A stretch of 64,000 nucleotides of DNA, from contig CAWHJN010000001.1 of NCBI GenBank assembly GCA_963829705.1, positions 372,001-436,000 of the forward strand, written 5' to 3'. Position 1 is the first letter of the stretch; each line of letters opens with the position of its first letter. The stretch comes from CAWHJN01 sp963829705 (GTDB lineage Bacteria > Bacteroidota > Rhodothermia > Rhodothermales > BA12). Of the stretch, positions 7,302 through 15,758 are shown one piece after another. The notes under the pieces were generated by a model. It was not told where the DNA came from, ran no database searches, and saw only the letters and a list, made by a program, of their open reading frames with translations. Both the position numbers and the translations under genes were made by a program.

Positions 7302-8789
7302 ATGACCTTCGACGCTCTTTCTCACCTCCTCGACACGCAACGTTCCCAGGGTGCCACGCGCATCCTCGTGCCGATTGCGCGCCGCCTCAGCGCGGACCTG
7401 CTCACACCCGTGTCGGCGTTTCTGGCCCTCCGGCGCAACGCCACGTACCCGTTCCTGCTCGAAAGCGTCGAGGGCGGCGAGCAGGTGGCGCGCTACTCGT
7501 TCATCGGGCGCAACCCGTACCGGACCGTCGAGGTGAAGGGCACACACGTGACGGTGACGACAGACGAAGGCACCTCGGCGAGCGACGGGGACTTTTTCGA
7601 GACGATGCGCGGCTTCCTCACCTCGCACGTCGAGGTGCGTCCGCCGGACCTGCCGCGCTTCACCGGCGGTGCGGTGGGCTTTCTCGCCTACGACGCCGTC
7701 CGCCTCGTCGAGCACCTCCCCGACGCCCCGCCCGACGATCTTGGCGTGCCCGACGGCCGGTGGTGCTTCTACAAGACGTGCGTGGCCTTCGACCATGTGC
7801 GGCACCAGGTGGTGCTGATGGCGCACCTGTTCATCGAACCCCACACCGACGTGCGCGCGGCCTACGACGCCGCGCAGGCCGACCTCGACGGACTCGCCGA
7901 AGACCTGCACCGCCCGCTCGATGGGCTCCCGGAGCCGGTCGTCGTGCCCGGCGGCGCGCTCGCGTCCAACCTGACGCCCGAGGCGTTCGCGGAGGCCGTG
8001 GAAAAAGCGCGTCGGCACATCTACGAGGGCGACATTTTTCAGGTCGTGCTGTCGCAGCGTTTTTCGACGCCTTTCAGCGGCGACCCGTTCAATGTGTACC
8101 GGGCGTTGCGGCAGGTGAACCCGTCGCCCTACCTGTTTTTTCTGGATTTCGGCGACCTCACCGTCGTCGGCTCCTCGCCCGAGGTGCTCGTGCGTGTCGA
8201 GGACGGGCGGGCCGAGCTGCTGCCCATCGCGGGCACCCGCCCGCGCGGCGCGAACCCCGAAGAGGACGCCGCGCTCGAATCCGAACTCCTCGCCGACGCC
8301 AAAGAGCGCGCCGAGCACCTGATGCTGGTGGATCTGGGCCGCAACGACCTCGGCCGCATCGCCGCGTACGGATCGGTGGAGGTCGAGCGCTACGCCTTCG
8401 TCGAGAAGTACTCGCACGTGATGCACATCGTCTCGTCCGTCGCGGCTCAGGTGCGCGACGGGATGCACGCCGTGGATGTGCTGGCGGCGTGTTTCCCGGC
8501 AGGAACCCTCAGCGGCGCGCCGAAAGTGCGGGCAATGGAGATCATCGACGCGCTCGAACCCACGCGGCGCGGCCTCTACGGCGGAGCCGTCGGCTACTTC
8601 GATTTTTCGGGCAACCTCGACACGTGCATCGCCATCCGCACTGTGCTCGTCAAGGACGGGGTGCTCTACATGCAGGCCGGCGCGGGCATCGTCGCCGATT
8701 CCGACGCAGACATGGAGTACCGCGAAACCGTCAACAAGGCGCAGGCGCTGCGCGAAGCCGTGGCCGTCGCGTCCCGGTGGCTGTTTTAG
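7302..8789 (+). CDS. trpE: Anthranilate synthase component I
   Basis: This encodes a 495-residue TrpE, which makes anthranilate from chorismate with ammonia delivered by TrpG; it is the first committed step to tryptophan. The N-terminal regulatory part has the LLES motif (52-55) linked to feedback inhibition by tryptophan. The chorismate-binding domain shows IAGTRPRG, LMLVDLGRNDLGR and the C-terminal GAGIVADSDADMEYRE. IAGTRPRG rather than MKGT separates it from PabB. The ATG at 7302 follows the attenuator T-run by seven bases and has no Shine-Dalgarno. It is the first structural gene of the operon and is regulated by the attenuator. Confidence 0.97.
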   Translation: MTFDALSHLLDTQRSQGATRILVPIARRLSADLLTPVSAFLALRRNATYPFLLESVEGGEQVARYSFIGRNPYRTVEVKGTHVTVTTDEGTSASDGDFFETMRGFLTSHVEVRPPDLPRFTGGAVGFLAYDAVRLVEHLPDAPPDDLGVPDGRWCFYKTCVAFDHVRHQVVLMAHLFIEPHTDVRAAYDAAQADLDGLAEDLHRPLDGLPEPVVVPGGALASNLTPEAFAEAVEKARRHIYEGDIFQVVLSQRFSTPFSGDPFNVYRALRQVNPSPYLFFLDFGDLTVVGSSPEVLVRVEDGRAELLPIAGTRPRGANPEEDAALESELLADAKERAEHLMLVDLGRNDLGRIAAYGSVEVERYAFVEKYSHVMHIVSSVAAQVRDGMHAVDVLAACFPAGTLSGAPKVRAMEIIDALEPTRRGLYGGAVGYFDFSGNLDTCIAIRTVLVKDGVLYMQAGAGIVADSDADMEYRETVNKAQALREAVAVASRWLF

Positions 8790-8904
8790 TTGGAGCCGGC
8801 TGGCTACCGTCTCAATCCTCAACCCTGCCCCGCAACCCCACCCTCACCCCTGGCGTTTTCGACCCCGCTACGCCCCCGTTCCTCTTCACCCTTCACCCAG
8901 AACC

Positions 8905-9384
8905 ATGTCCTTTCTCGATTCTGCCCTCGGCACGGTGCTCAACAAAGGCGGTGCCGGCACGTCGCTGGGCCGCGAGGCCACCGTTGCGGCGCTCGTGCCC
9001 ATCATGGAGCGGCACATCCACGTCAATCACGCCTACGAACAGGCCATCGCTGCGCTCGACGGGCGGCCTCTCGCAGATCAGCTTCGTGCCGAGCAGCGGA
9101 TCGCGCGCATGGACGTGGGCAAACTCGGCGAGTCCATCCTGAGCGCGGGCGGCACGCCGTACAGCGGCGTCCAGATCGAGCCCGGCAGCGAGGTGCTTCC
9201 GGCAGAGCCCCATAAAATGCTCGAAGCCCTCCGCGACCGCGAAAAGGACCTCCTCGACGCCACCGACGACGCGCTCGGGCAGGATCACATGATCCGCACG
9301 TTGGCGATCCTCGGCAATGTGCAGGCCCACAGCCGCGCCCGCCTCGCCCTCGTCGAGCGCGCCGCCAGCAAGCCGCTCGCCTGA
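8905..9384 (+). CDS. Unknown helical protein within the trp operon
   Basis: This encodes a 159-residue, largely alpha-helical soluble protein that I do not recognise. Segments such as ERHIHVNHAYEQAIAALDG and a C-terminal helix HMIRTLAILGNVQAHSRARL give it a four-helix, ferritin-like look, but no di-iron motif is evident. It has no signal peptide or membrane segment. It is preceded by a 115-bp C-rich spacer after trpE, and its stop overlaps the trpS start by one base (TGATG), so it is translationally coupled to trpS. Its place suggests a link to tryptophan metabolism or charging, but this is inference only. Confidence 0.75.
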   Translation: MSFLDSALGTVLNKGGAGTSLGREATVAALVPIMERHIHVNHAYEQAIAALDGRPLADQLRAEQRIARMDVGKLGESILSAGGTPYSGVQIEPGSEVLPAEPHKMLEALRDREKDLLDATDDALGQDHMIRTLAILGNVQAHSRARLALVERAASKPLA

Positions 9385-10400
9385 TGTCCACGTCCTTTCC
9401 GCCCGTCGTCGTCTCGGGCATCCAGCCGAGCGGGACGCTCCACATCGGCAACTACTTCGGGGCCATCCGGCAGCACCTGGCGCTGCACCGGCAGCACGAG
9501 GCCTACTTCTTCATCGTCAACTACCACGCGCTCACGAGCCTGCGCGACGCCGACGCGCTGCGGCGCTACACGCTCGACGTGGCGCTCGACTACCTCGCCC
9601 TCGGCTTCGACCCCACCGCGGCGGCGCTGTTCGTGCAGAGCGACGTGCCGCAGGTGACGGAACTGGCGTGGATTCTCTACACGCTCACGCCTGTGTCGCA
9701 GCTCGAAAAAGGCGTCGCCTATAAAGACAAGGTCGCCCAGGGCCTTTCGCCCAACGCGGGGCTGTTCAACTACCCCGTGCTCCAGGCCGCCGACATTTTG
9801 ATCTACGGCGGCACGAGCGTCCCCGTCGGCGCGGATCAGAAGCAGCACATCGAACTGACGCGCGACGTGGCGATCCGCTTCAACCAGACGTTCGCCGCCG
9901 AGGAAACCCCCGTGCTGCCCGTCCCGGAGCCGTACATCCTCGACGACGTGGCCGTGGTGCCGGGCACCGATGGGCGGAAAATGTCGAAGAGCTACGGCAA
10001 CACCATCGGGCTGTTCGACGAAGGCAAGGAGTTGAAAAAGAAGGTGATGAGCATCGTCACCGATTCCACCCCGCTCGAAGACCCCAAAGACCCAGACGCC
10101 GACAATGTCTTCGCGCTCATCAAACTCTTTGCGGATGCGGAGAAGCGCGACGAGATCGCGGCGGCCTACCGCGCCGGCGGCTACGGCTACGGGCACGCCA
10201 AGAAGGAACTCGTCCGCCTCATCGACGAGACGTTCGGCCCGTTCCGCGAAAAACGCCGCGACCTCGAAAAACGCCCCGACGACGTGCTGGACGTGCTCCG
10301 CGACGGCGGCCAGCGCGCGCGTCAGAAAGCCGAAACCGTGATGGCGCAGGTGCGCGATGCGGTGGGGCTTATGACGACCTACACGCCTCCATCGGCCTGA
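9384..10400 (+). CDS. trpS: Tryptophanyl-tRNA synthetase
   Basis: This encodes a 338-residue class Ic aminoacyl-tRNA synthetase that charges tRNA-Trp. The signature HIGN is at residues 20-23 in SGIQPSGTLHIGNYFGA, and KMSKS is at 199-203. SVPVGADQKQH is the typical region contacting the substrates. Length is normal. It starts at an ATG overlapping the previous stop by one base. Its position inside the trp operon means charging capacity and tryptophan synthesis share the attenuator, so low charging of tRNA-Trp would raise both enzyme sets. A 96-bp pyrimidine-rich spacer separates it from trpG. Confidence 0.96.
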   Translation: MSTSFPPVVVSGIQPSGTLHIGNYFGAIRQHLALHRQHEAYFFIVNYHALTSLRDADALRRYTLDVALDYLALGFDPTAAALFVQSDVPQVTELAWILYTLTPVSQLEKGVAYKDKVAQGLSPNAGLFNYPVLQAADILIYGGTSVPVGADQKQHIELTRDVAIRFNQTFAAEETPVLPVPEPYILDDVAVVPGTDGRKMSKSYGNTIGLFDEGKELKKKVMSIVTDSTPLEDPKDPDADNVFALIKLFADAEKRDEIAAAYRAGGYGYGHAKKELVRLIDETFGPFREKRRDLEKRPDDVLDVLRDGGQRARQKAETVMAQVRDAVGLMTTYTPPSA

Positions 10401-10430
10401 TCCATCCGAACACCGCGCGAGGCGTAAAGA

Positions 10431-10496
10431 AGCGCTGCGCTCCTACGCCCAACGCCAGCTTTCTGCTATTCCGCCTTCCGAAATCCGACTTTCCCC
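10431..10496 (+). repeat. Hairpin and pyrimidine-rich spacer before trpG
   Basis: The region just upstream (10421-10449) can form a hairpin from GCGTA...TACGC with inner AGCGC/GCGCT arms. It is followed by a pyrimidine-rich stretch containing CCTTCCGAAATCCGACTT. The latter closely resembles the spacers before the ATP-grasp gene at 29599 and inside the icmF linker. It replaces a Shine-Dalgarno in front of the TTG start. Confidence 0.5.
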
Positions 10497-11099
10497 TTGA
10501 TCCTCGTCATCGACAACTTCGATTCGTTCACCTATAACCTCGTCCACCTCGTGGCGGGGCACACGGCGGACGTGCGTGTGGAGCGCAACAACGCGATCAC
10601 GCTGGACGAAGTCGAAGCGCTCGCTCCGGCAGGAATCCTGATCTCGCCCGGTCCGGGCCGTCCGGCCGACGCGGGCATTTCGGAAGACGTCATCCGGCGA
10701 TTCGGCTCGCGCATCCCCATTCTGGGCGTGTGCCTCGGGCATCAGGCCATCGGAGAAGTCTTCGGCGGAAGCGTGACCTACGCGCCGTCGCTCATGCACG
10801 GCAAGACGAGTGAGGTGCGCCATTTCGAGACGCCGCTGTTCGAGAACGTGGCGCAGCCCTTCACCGCCACGCGGTACCATTCGCTCGTCGTGGACCGGGC
10901 GCTGCTGCCGGACGAACTCGCCATCACGGCGGAAACCGACGACGGCGTCATCATGGGATTGCGCCACCGCACGCTGCCCATCGAAGGCATCCAGTTTCAC
11001 CCCGAAAGCGTGCTGACGACCGAAGGGCCGAAGATGATCGCCAACTGGCTGAAAAACATCGTGCGCCTGGACGCGCCGCAGCCCCACGTAGCGGCGTGA
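10497..11099 (+). CDS. trpG: Anthranilate synthase component II (glutamine amidotransferase)
   Basis: This encodes a 200-residue class I amidotransferase that hydrolyses glutamine and passes ammonia to TrpE. The oxyanion segment PGPGRP, nucleophile Cys79 in GVCLGHQAIG, and the His168/Glu170 pair in GIQFHPES form a complete triad. The start is a TTG at 10497, since MILVIDNFDSF is the conserved N-terminus and no ATG or GTG is nearby. No Shine-Dalgarno precedes it. Its stop overlaps the trpD GTG start (GTGA). Being the only TrpG-like subunit seen, it might also serve PabB at 27530-28660. Confidence 0.96.
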   Translation: MILVIDNFDSFTYNLVHLVAGHTADVRVERNNAITLDEVEALAPAGILISPGPGRPADAGISEDVIRRFGSRIPILGVCLGHQAIGEVFGGSVTYAPSLMHGKTSEVRHFETPLFENVAQPFTATRYHSLVVDRALLPDELAITAETDDGVIMGLRHRTLPIEGIQFHPESVLTTEGPKMIANWLKNIVRLDAPQPHVAA

Positions 11100-12116
11100 A
11101 ACAGTACCTGACGACGCTCGCGGCGGGCGAAACGCTGACGAAAGACGAGGCCACGCACGCGCTCCGCATCATCATGCAAGGCGAGGCGCGGCCCGAGGAG
11201 ATCGCGGGCTTTCTCGTGGGCCTGGCCGCCCGCGGCGAGACGCACGACGAACTCGTCGCCTTCTGCGAGACGATGCGCGCCTTCGCCGTCCCCATCGCCG
11301 TCGAGGCCGACGACGCCATCGACCTGTGCGGCACGGGCGGCGACTTGAGCGGAACGTTCAACATCTCGACGGCGGCGGCGCTCGTGTGCACGGGCGCGGG
11401 CGTGCCGGTCGTCAAGCACGGCAACCGGTCGGTGTCGTCGAAGAGCGGCTCGGCAGACGTGCTCGAAGCCCTCGGCGTGAAGGTCGATCTGCCCGCGGCA
11501 GGTGTCGAGTTTTGCGTTGCAAAAACGGGCATCGGCTTCGCCTTTGCGCCGCTCTTCCACCCCGCGCTGCGCCACGTGATGCCCGTACGAAGAACGCTGG
11601 GCGTGCGGACCTTCTTCAACATCATGGGGCCGCTGTGCAACCCGGCGGGCGTCAAACGGCAAATCGTGGGCGCCTTCCGACCCGACGTGGCGCGGCAGAT
11701 GGCCGCCATCCTCGCCGCCACAGGCTCCGTCCACGCGCTCACGCTGCACGCCGCCGACGGGCTGGACGAGGTCTCACTCAGCGGCCCGACGACGCTCTTC
11801 GGTAGTAATCGACGGCGAGGTGACAGAACGCACCTTCTCCCCTACCGACCTCGGCCTCGAAACCCAGCCGCTCGGAACGCTGATGGGCGGCGACGCCGAT
11901 ACCAACGCAGCGATGATCGTGGGCGTGCTGAGAGGCGAAACGGGTGCGCGGCGAGACGTCGTGCTGCTCAACGCCGCCCACGCACTCGTCGTCAGTGGGC
12001 GGTTCCAATCGCTGCCGGATGCCCTCGCCGCCGCCGCCGAGAGCCTCGACGCAGGCCGCGCGCTCGACGCGCTGCGCGCCCTCGCCGACGCCTCCCATCA
12101 CGCCCCCACGTCATGA
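11096..12116 (+). pseudogene. trpD: Anthranilate phosphoribosyltransferase, interrupted by a +1 frameshift
   Basis: TrpD joins anthranilate to PRPP. The first about 235 codons (GTG start at 11096, overlapping trpG) read a normal enzyme: LCGTGGDLSGTFNIST is the PRPP-binding motif, and HGNRSVSSKSGSADVLE follows. At about 11801-11806 (CGGTAGTAATC) the frame shifts. The remaining conserved part (VIDGEV..., GGDADTNAAM, NAAHALVVSG) continues in another frame and ends at 12116. Removing one base gives exactly 340 codons, the family's usual length. The reading frames on both sides are intact, so an assembly insertion is likelier than real inactivation. Its stop overlaps the trpC start (ATGA). Confidence 0.9.
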
Positions 12117-13021
12117 CGATCCTCGACACCATCCTCCGCCACACCCGCGACGCCCTCGCGCACACGATGCGAAAGGTGCCGCTCGAAGCGGTCGAAGGCG
12201 ACATCGACGCGGAGCGAACGCCACGTTCGCTCGTCGAGGCATTGCGGCGTGACGACCTCGCCATCATCGCCGAGTCCAAGAAACGGTCGCCTTCGAAGGG
12301 CCAGTTGCGCGACGCCTACGACCCGGCCGCCCATGCCCGCGCGTACGAGCAGGCAGGCGCAGCGGCGCTGTCGATCCTCACCGAGCCGCACTTTTTCGAC
12401 GGCCACCCCCTTCACCTCCGTGCCGCCCGCGCCGCCACGTCGCTGCCCATCCTGCGGAAGGATTTCATCGTGGATGCCTACCAGATCGCCGAGGCACGGG
12501 CGTGGGGTGCGGACGCGGTGCTGCTGATCGCCTCGGCCCTCGATGCCACACTCTTGCGCGAACTCCAGGCCGCCGCCGACCACTACGGACTGGACGCGCT
12601 GCTCGAAGTCCACGCGCCCGAGGATCTCCAGCACATCGACTGGAATCGAGCGCGCCTCGTGGGCGTCAACAACCGCGACCTGCGGACGTTCGAAGTGGAC
12701 CTGACGCGCGCCCCGGCGGTGTTCGCGCACCTGCCCGATGGCGTCGTCTGCGTGGCAGAGAGCGGCCTGCGCGACGCTGCGACGCTGGTGCAGTTGCGGC
12801 GGCAGGGCACGGATGCCGTCCTCATCGGCGAGGCGTTCATGCGTGCCGACGACCCCGGCGCGGCGCTGAGAACGCTGCGCGAAGAAGTGGCCGCTCTGCT
12901 GCGCGAAACGCCTGATGGTGAGCTGAGATGCCCATTACCACGAACCACCCGAGACGCTTTGCAGGGCGTACCACGGAACGCCCCTACGAGCCAGCACCAA
13001 CTTCCGCGCCGGGTGCCATGA
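12113..13021 (+). CDS. trpC: Indole-3-glycerol phosphate synthase
   Basis: This encodes a 302-residue TIM-barrel enzyme that closes the indole ring. IIAESKKRSPSKG, ILTEPHFFDG, PILRKDFIVD, LVGVNNRDLRTFEVD and VAESGL are all conserved and catalytic lysines are present. The family normally ends near LREEVAALL (about residue 263). Here some 40 further residues rich in Pro, Arg and Thr follow. Their DNA (12920-13021) contains a palindromic repeat-like segment, so the tail looks like spacer DNA read through because no stop intervenes. The ATG at 12113 overlaps the trpD stop by four bases. It is followed by the composite repeat before trpF. Confidence 0.95.
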   Translation: MTILDTILRHTRDALAHTMRKVPLEAVEGDIDAERTPRSLVEALRRDDLAIIAESKKRSPSKGQLRDAYDPAAHARAYEQAGAAALSILTEPHFFDGHPLHLRAARAATSLPILRKDFIVDAYQIAEARAWGADAVLLIASALDATLLRELQAAADHYGLDALLEVHAPEDLQHIDWNRARLVGVNNRDLRTFEVDLTRAPAVFAHLPDGVVCVAESGLRDAATLVQLRRQGTDAVLIGEAFMRADDPGAALRTLREEVAALLRETPDGELRCPLPRTTRDALQGVPRNAPTSQHQLPRRVP

Positions 13022-13030
13022 ATTGCGCCC
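13011..13030 (+). repeat. Palindromic repeat copy 1 (downstream end of trpC)
   Basis: GGGTGC and GCGCCC arms flank CATGAATT, giving a 6-bp hairpin with one G-U pair. A near copy with the same core ATGAATNGCGCCC lies at 56672-56693. Both are followed, in the direction of the next gene, by the shared 26-bp repeat and a start codon. Confidence 0.6.
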
Positions 13031-13056
13031 GTACCACGCGCGTCCTCTCTCCCGTA

Positions 13057-13082
13057 CCGCATTCCGCGTTCCCACTTCCGAC
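13057..13082 (+). repeat. 26-bp repeat just upstream of trpF
   Basis: The segment containing GCATTCCGCGTTCCCAC is identical over 26 bp to the minus-strand sequence at 56625-56650. In both places it ends 8-9 bases before an ATG (trpF here, a thiolase there) and has the same orientation relative to that gene. Confidence 0.8.
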
Positions 13083-13090
13083 GTTCAACC

Positions 13091-13738
13091 ATGCGCCCTC
13101 TCGTTAAAATCTGCGGCATCACGCGGCTCGAAGATGCGCGGTATTGTGCCGGTGCGGGGGCCGACTGGCTCGGCTTTATCCAGCACAAAGCAAGCCCGCG
13201 GTACGTAACCCCGCGCGATGCGAAGTTCATCATCGACTGGCTGCACGGCGTTGAGGCCGTCGGCGTGTTCGTGAACGAGAGCGCCGACGACATCAACGCA
13301 GCCGTGCGCGAGGCGGGCTTCACGATGGCGCAGCTCCACGGGACGGAAGCGCCCGAGGTGTGCGCCGCCGTCGAGGTGCCCGTCATCAAGGCGTTTCAGG
13401 TGCGCCACGATGCGTCGTCGGAGCAGTTGCGGGCGCTCATGGAGCCGTACCGCGATGTGGCGCGGTACTTCCTGCTCGACACCCACCACACGAGCCTGTG
13501 GGGCGGCACGGGCGAGTCGTTCAACTGGCGGCTGGCACGCGACCTGTGTGCCGAATTCCCGCTGCTGCTCGCCGGCGGCATCGACGCCGACAACGTCGAG
13601 GAAGCCCTGAGCACCATCCGTCCACGCGGCGTGGACCTGTCGAGCAGCGTCGAGGAGCGTCCTGGCGTGAAAGACTTCGACAAACTCGCCGCTTTCTTCG
13701 ATGCCTTCGACCGCGCCACCGAGGCGCTACAATCGTGA
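13091..13738 (+). CDS. trpF: Phosphoribosylanthranilate isomerase
   Basis: This encodes a 215-residue TIM-barrel isomerase of tryptophan synthesis. The N-terminal VKICGIT contains the catalytic cysteine (Cys8). AQLHGTE, FLLDTHHT and LLLAGGIDADNVEEAL are typical, and GVDLSSSVEERPGVKD is the phosphate-binding end with the catalytic Asp in the preceding strand region. The ATG at 13091 is the conserved start. It is preceded by the 26-bp pyrimidine-rich repeat rather than a Shine-Dalgarno. Its stop overlaps the trpB GTG start (GTGA), so trpF, trpB, trpA and the next two genes are translationally coupled. Confidence 0.96.
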   Translation: MRPLVKICGITRLEDARYCAGAGADWLGFIQHKASPRYVTPRDAKFIIDWLHGVEAVGVFVNESADDINAAVREAGFTMAQLHGTEAPEVCAAVEVPVIKAFQVRHDASSEQLRALMEPYRDVARYFLLDTHHTSLWGGTGESFNWRLARDLCAEFPLLLAGGIDADNVEEALSTIRPRGVDLSSSVEERPGVKDFDKLAAFFDAFDRATEALQS

Positions 13739-14943
13739 CCACCACGCTCCCCTACGCCGCCCCCGACGCCACCGGCCATTTCGGCCCGTACGGTGGCTCG
13801 TTCGTCCCCGAAATTCTCATTCCCGCCCTCGAAGCGCTCAAAGAAGCATACGCCGAAGCGCGGCAGGATCCCGCCTTCCAGCACGAGCTCCGCACGTTGC
13901 TCAGCGACTACGTGGGCCGCCCCACCCCGCTGACGTTCGCGCCGCGCCTGACGGCCCACCTGGGCGGTGCGAAGGTGTATCTGAAGCGCGAAGATCTATG
14001 CCACACCGGCGCGCACAAGATCAACAACACCGTTGGGCAGATTCTGCTGGCGCGACGGATGGGCAAAAACCGCATCATCGCCGAAACGGGCGCGGGGCAG
14101 CACGGCGTGGCCACGGCCACCGTGTGCGCGTATTTCGGAATCCCGTGCATCGTGTACATGGGCGCCGAGGACATCGAGCGGCAGCACCTCAACGTGCTGC
14201 GGATGCGGCTGCTGGGTGCTGAGGTCCGCCCCGCCACGAGCGGCAGTCAGACGCTCAAGGACGCCACCAACGAAGCCATCCGCGACTGGGTGACGAACGT
14301 GGACGACACGTTCTACATCATCGGCTCGGTCGTGGGCCCGCACCCTTATCCGATGATGGTACGCGACTTTCACCGCGTCATCGGTGAGGAGACGCGGGCG
14401 CAACTCGCCGAACGCGAGGGCCGCGAGACGCCCGACGCCGTGTTCGCGTGTGTCGGCGGCGGCTCCAACGCGATGGGCATTTTTTATCCATTCGTGGACG
14501 ATGCAGCCGTGGCGCTCTACGGCGCCGAGGCGGCGGGAGAAGGGCTGGACGCCCGCCACGCGGCCACGCTGTCCAAAGGCTCGCCGGGTGTGCTCCACGG
14601 CGCACTGAGTTACCTGTTGCAGGACGAATGGGGGCAGGTGGAACTCGCCCATTCGATTTCCGCCGGCCTCGACTACCCCGGCGTAGGTCCGGAGCACAGC
14701 TACCTCAAAGACCTCGGGCGCGTGCGCTACGCCTCGGTCACCGATGCCGAAGCGCTCGACGGGGTGAAGCTGCTCTCGCGTCTCGAAGGCATCATCCCCG
14801 CGCTCGAAACCGCCCATGCCGTCTCCCACGCTGCCCGCGTGATTCCGAAGATGGGCAAGGAGACGGTGGCCGTCATCAACGTCTCGGGCCGGGGCGACAA
14901 AGACATGGCCACCATCGGGGCGCATCTGGAGGAAATCGCATGA
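13735..14943 (+). CDS. trpB: Tryptophan synthase beta subunit
   Basis: This encodes a 402-residue PLP enzyme that joins indole and serine to give tryptophan. The PLP lysine is Lys95 in HTGAHKINN, with ETGAGQHG and the phosphate-binding CVGGGSNA loop also present. GLDYPGVGPEHS is the typical COMM-region end. It is the normal TrpB1 type that works with TrpA. The start is the GTG at 13735, overlapping the trpF stop by four bases, and gives the N-terminus MTTTLPY. Its stop overlaps the trpA ATG. Confidence 0.97.
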   Translation: MTTTLPYAAPDATGHFGPYGGSFVPEILIPALEALKEAYAEARQDPAFQHELRTLLSDYVGRPTPLTFAPRLTAHLGGAKVYLKREDLCHTGAHKINNTVGQILLARRMGKNRIIAETGAGQHGVATATVCAYFGIPCIVYMGAEDIERQHLNVLRMRLLGAEVRPATSGSQTLKDATNEAIRDWVTNVDDTFYIIGSVVGPHPYPMMVRDFHRVIGEETRAQLAEREGRETPDAVFACVGGGSNAMGIFYPFVDDAAVALYGAEAAGEGLDARHAATLSKGSPGVLHGALSYLLQDEWGQVELAHSISAGLDYPGVGPEHSYLKDLGRVRYASVTDAEALDGVKLLSRLEGIIPALETAHAVSHAARVIPKMGKETVAVINVSGRGDKDMATIGAHLEEIA

Positions 14944-15758
14944 CCCGACTCACCACGACCTTGCAACGCCTCCACCGCGACGGACGTAGCGCGATGGGAC
15001 TGTTCGTCACGAACGGCTTTCCGCACCCCGACGCCACGCTCGGCGTGCTGCACGCGCTCGACGCGGCGGGCGCCGACTTTCTCGAACTCGGGATGCCCTT
15101 CAGCGACCCCCTCGCCGAAGGATTGCCCATCCAGCGGTCGAGCGCCCGGGCGCTGGCACACGGCACGAAGCTGCCGGATGCCTTCACCACCGTCGCGGCG
15201 TTTCGGAAGACGAGCGAGACGCCCGTGCTGCTGATGGGCTACTACAACCCCATCCAGCGGTACGGGTTGGGCAACTTCTGCCGCGCTGCTGCATCTTGTG
15301 GAGTAGACGGCCTCATCCTGCCCGACGTGCCGCCGGAGGAGAGCGCCATGCTCGAAAAAGCCGCCGCCGAGGCGGGCATCAGCCTCGTTTTTCTCATCGC
15401 CCCCAACACCTCCAACGAACGGATGCAGGCCATCGACCAGCGCGCTACGGGCTTCGTCTATGCCGTGTCGGTGAGCGGGCTCACGGGCACCTCGCTGGGC
15501 AATATCGACGGCGTTTCCGCGTATCTGGAGCGGGCGCGGCAGCAGATCACGAAAAACCCGCTGCTGGTGGGCTTCGGCATCCGCACCGCCGACGACGCCG
15601 CCCGTCTCTCGCGCCACACCGACGGCTTTATCGTCGGATCAGCGCTCGTCGGCGAGATCGAAAAGCTGTGGGACGATCCCTCGCTCGGCGACGATGCGCG
15701 CCTCGACAGACTCCAGGCGTTCGCGCGCGCCCTCCACCCCGACACCCTCTCTCCCTGA
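14940..15758 (+). CDS. trpA: Tryptophan synthase alpha subunit
   Basis: This encodes a 272-residue TIM-barrel subunit that cleaves indole-3-glycerol phosphate to indole for TrpB. The catalytic Glu49 is present in FLELGMPFSDP. The second catalytic residue, normally Asp60 in PLADGP, is Glu60 here (PLAEGLPIQ). VYAVSVSGLTG and GFGI match the phosphate loop. The Asp-to-Glu change keeps the charge, so the protein may be active, but it is unusual against the model enzymes. The ATG at 14940 overlaps trpB by four bases. Its stop overlaps the next start by one base. Confidence 0.95.
   Translation: MTRLTTTLQRLHRDGRSAMGLFVTNGFPHPDATLGVLHALDAAGADFLELGMPFSDPLAEGLPIQRSSARALAHGTKLPDAFTTVAAFRKTSETPVLLMGYYNPIQRYGLGNFCRAAASCGVDGLILPDVPPEESAMLEKAAAEAGISLVFLIAPNTSNERMQAIDQRATGFVYAVSVSGLTGTSLGNIDGVSAYLERARQQITKNPLLVGFGIRTADDAARLSRHTDGFIVGSALVGEIEKLWDDPSLGDDARLDRLQAFARALHPDTLSP

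Noticed and set aside
5499..8822. A 1107-codon open frame on the minus strand opposite mscS and trpE
   Set aside because: It is antisense to clearly conserved genes, reads His/Arg/Gly-rich low-complexity protein, and is explained by the third-position GC bias of the real genes.
11096..13021. A trpD-trpC fusion protein in one frame
   Set aside because: The trpD start and trpC happen to share a frame, but the intervening part (about 11805-12112) is Arg-rich nonsense while the true TrpD end is read in another frame.
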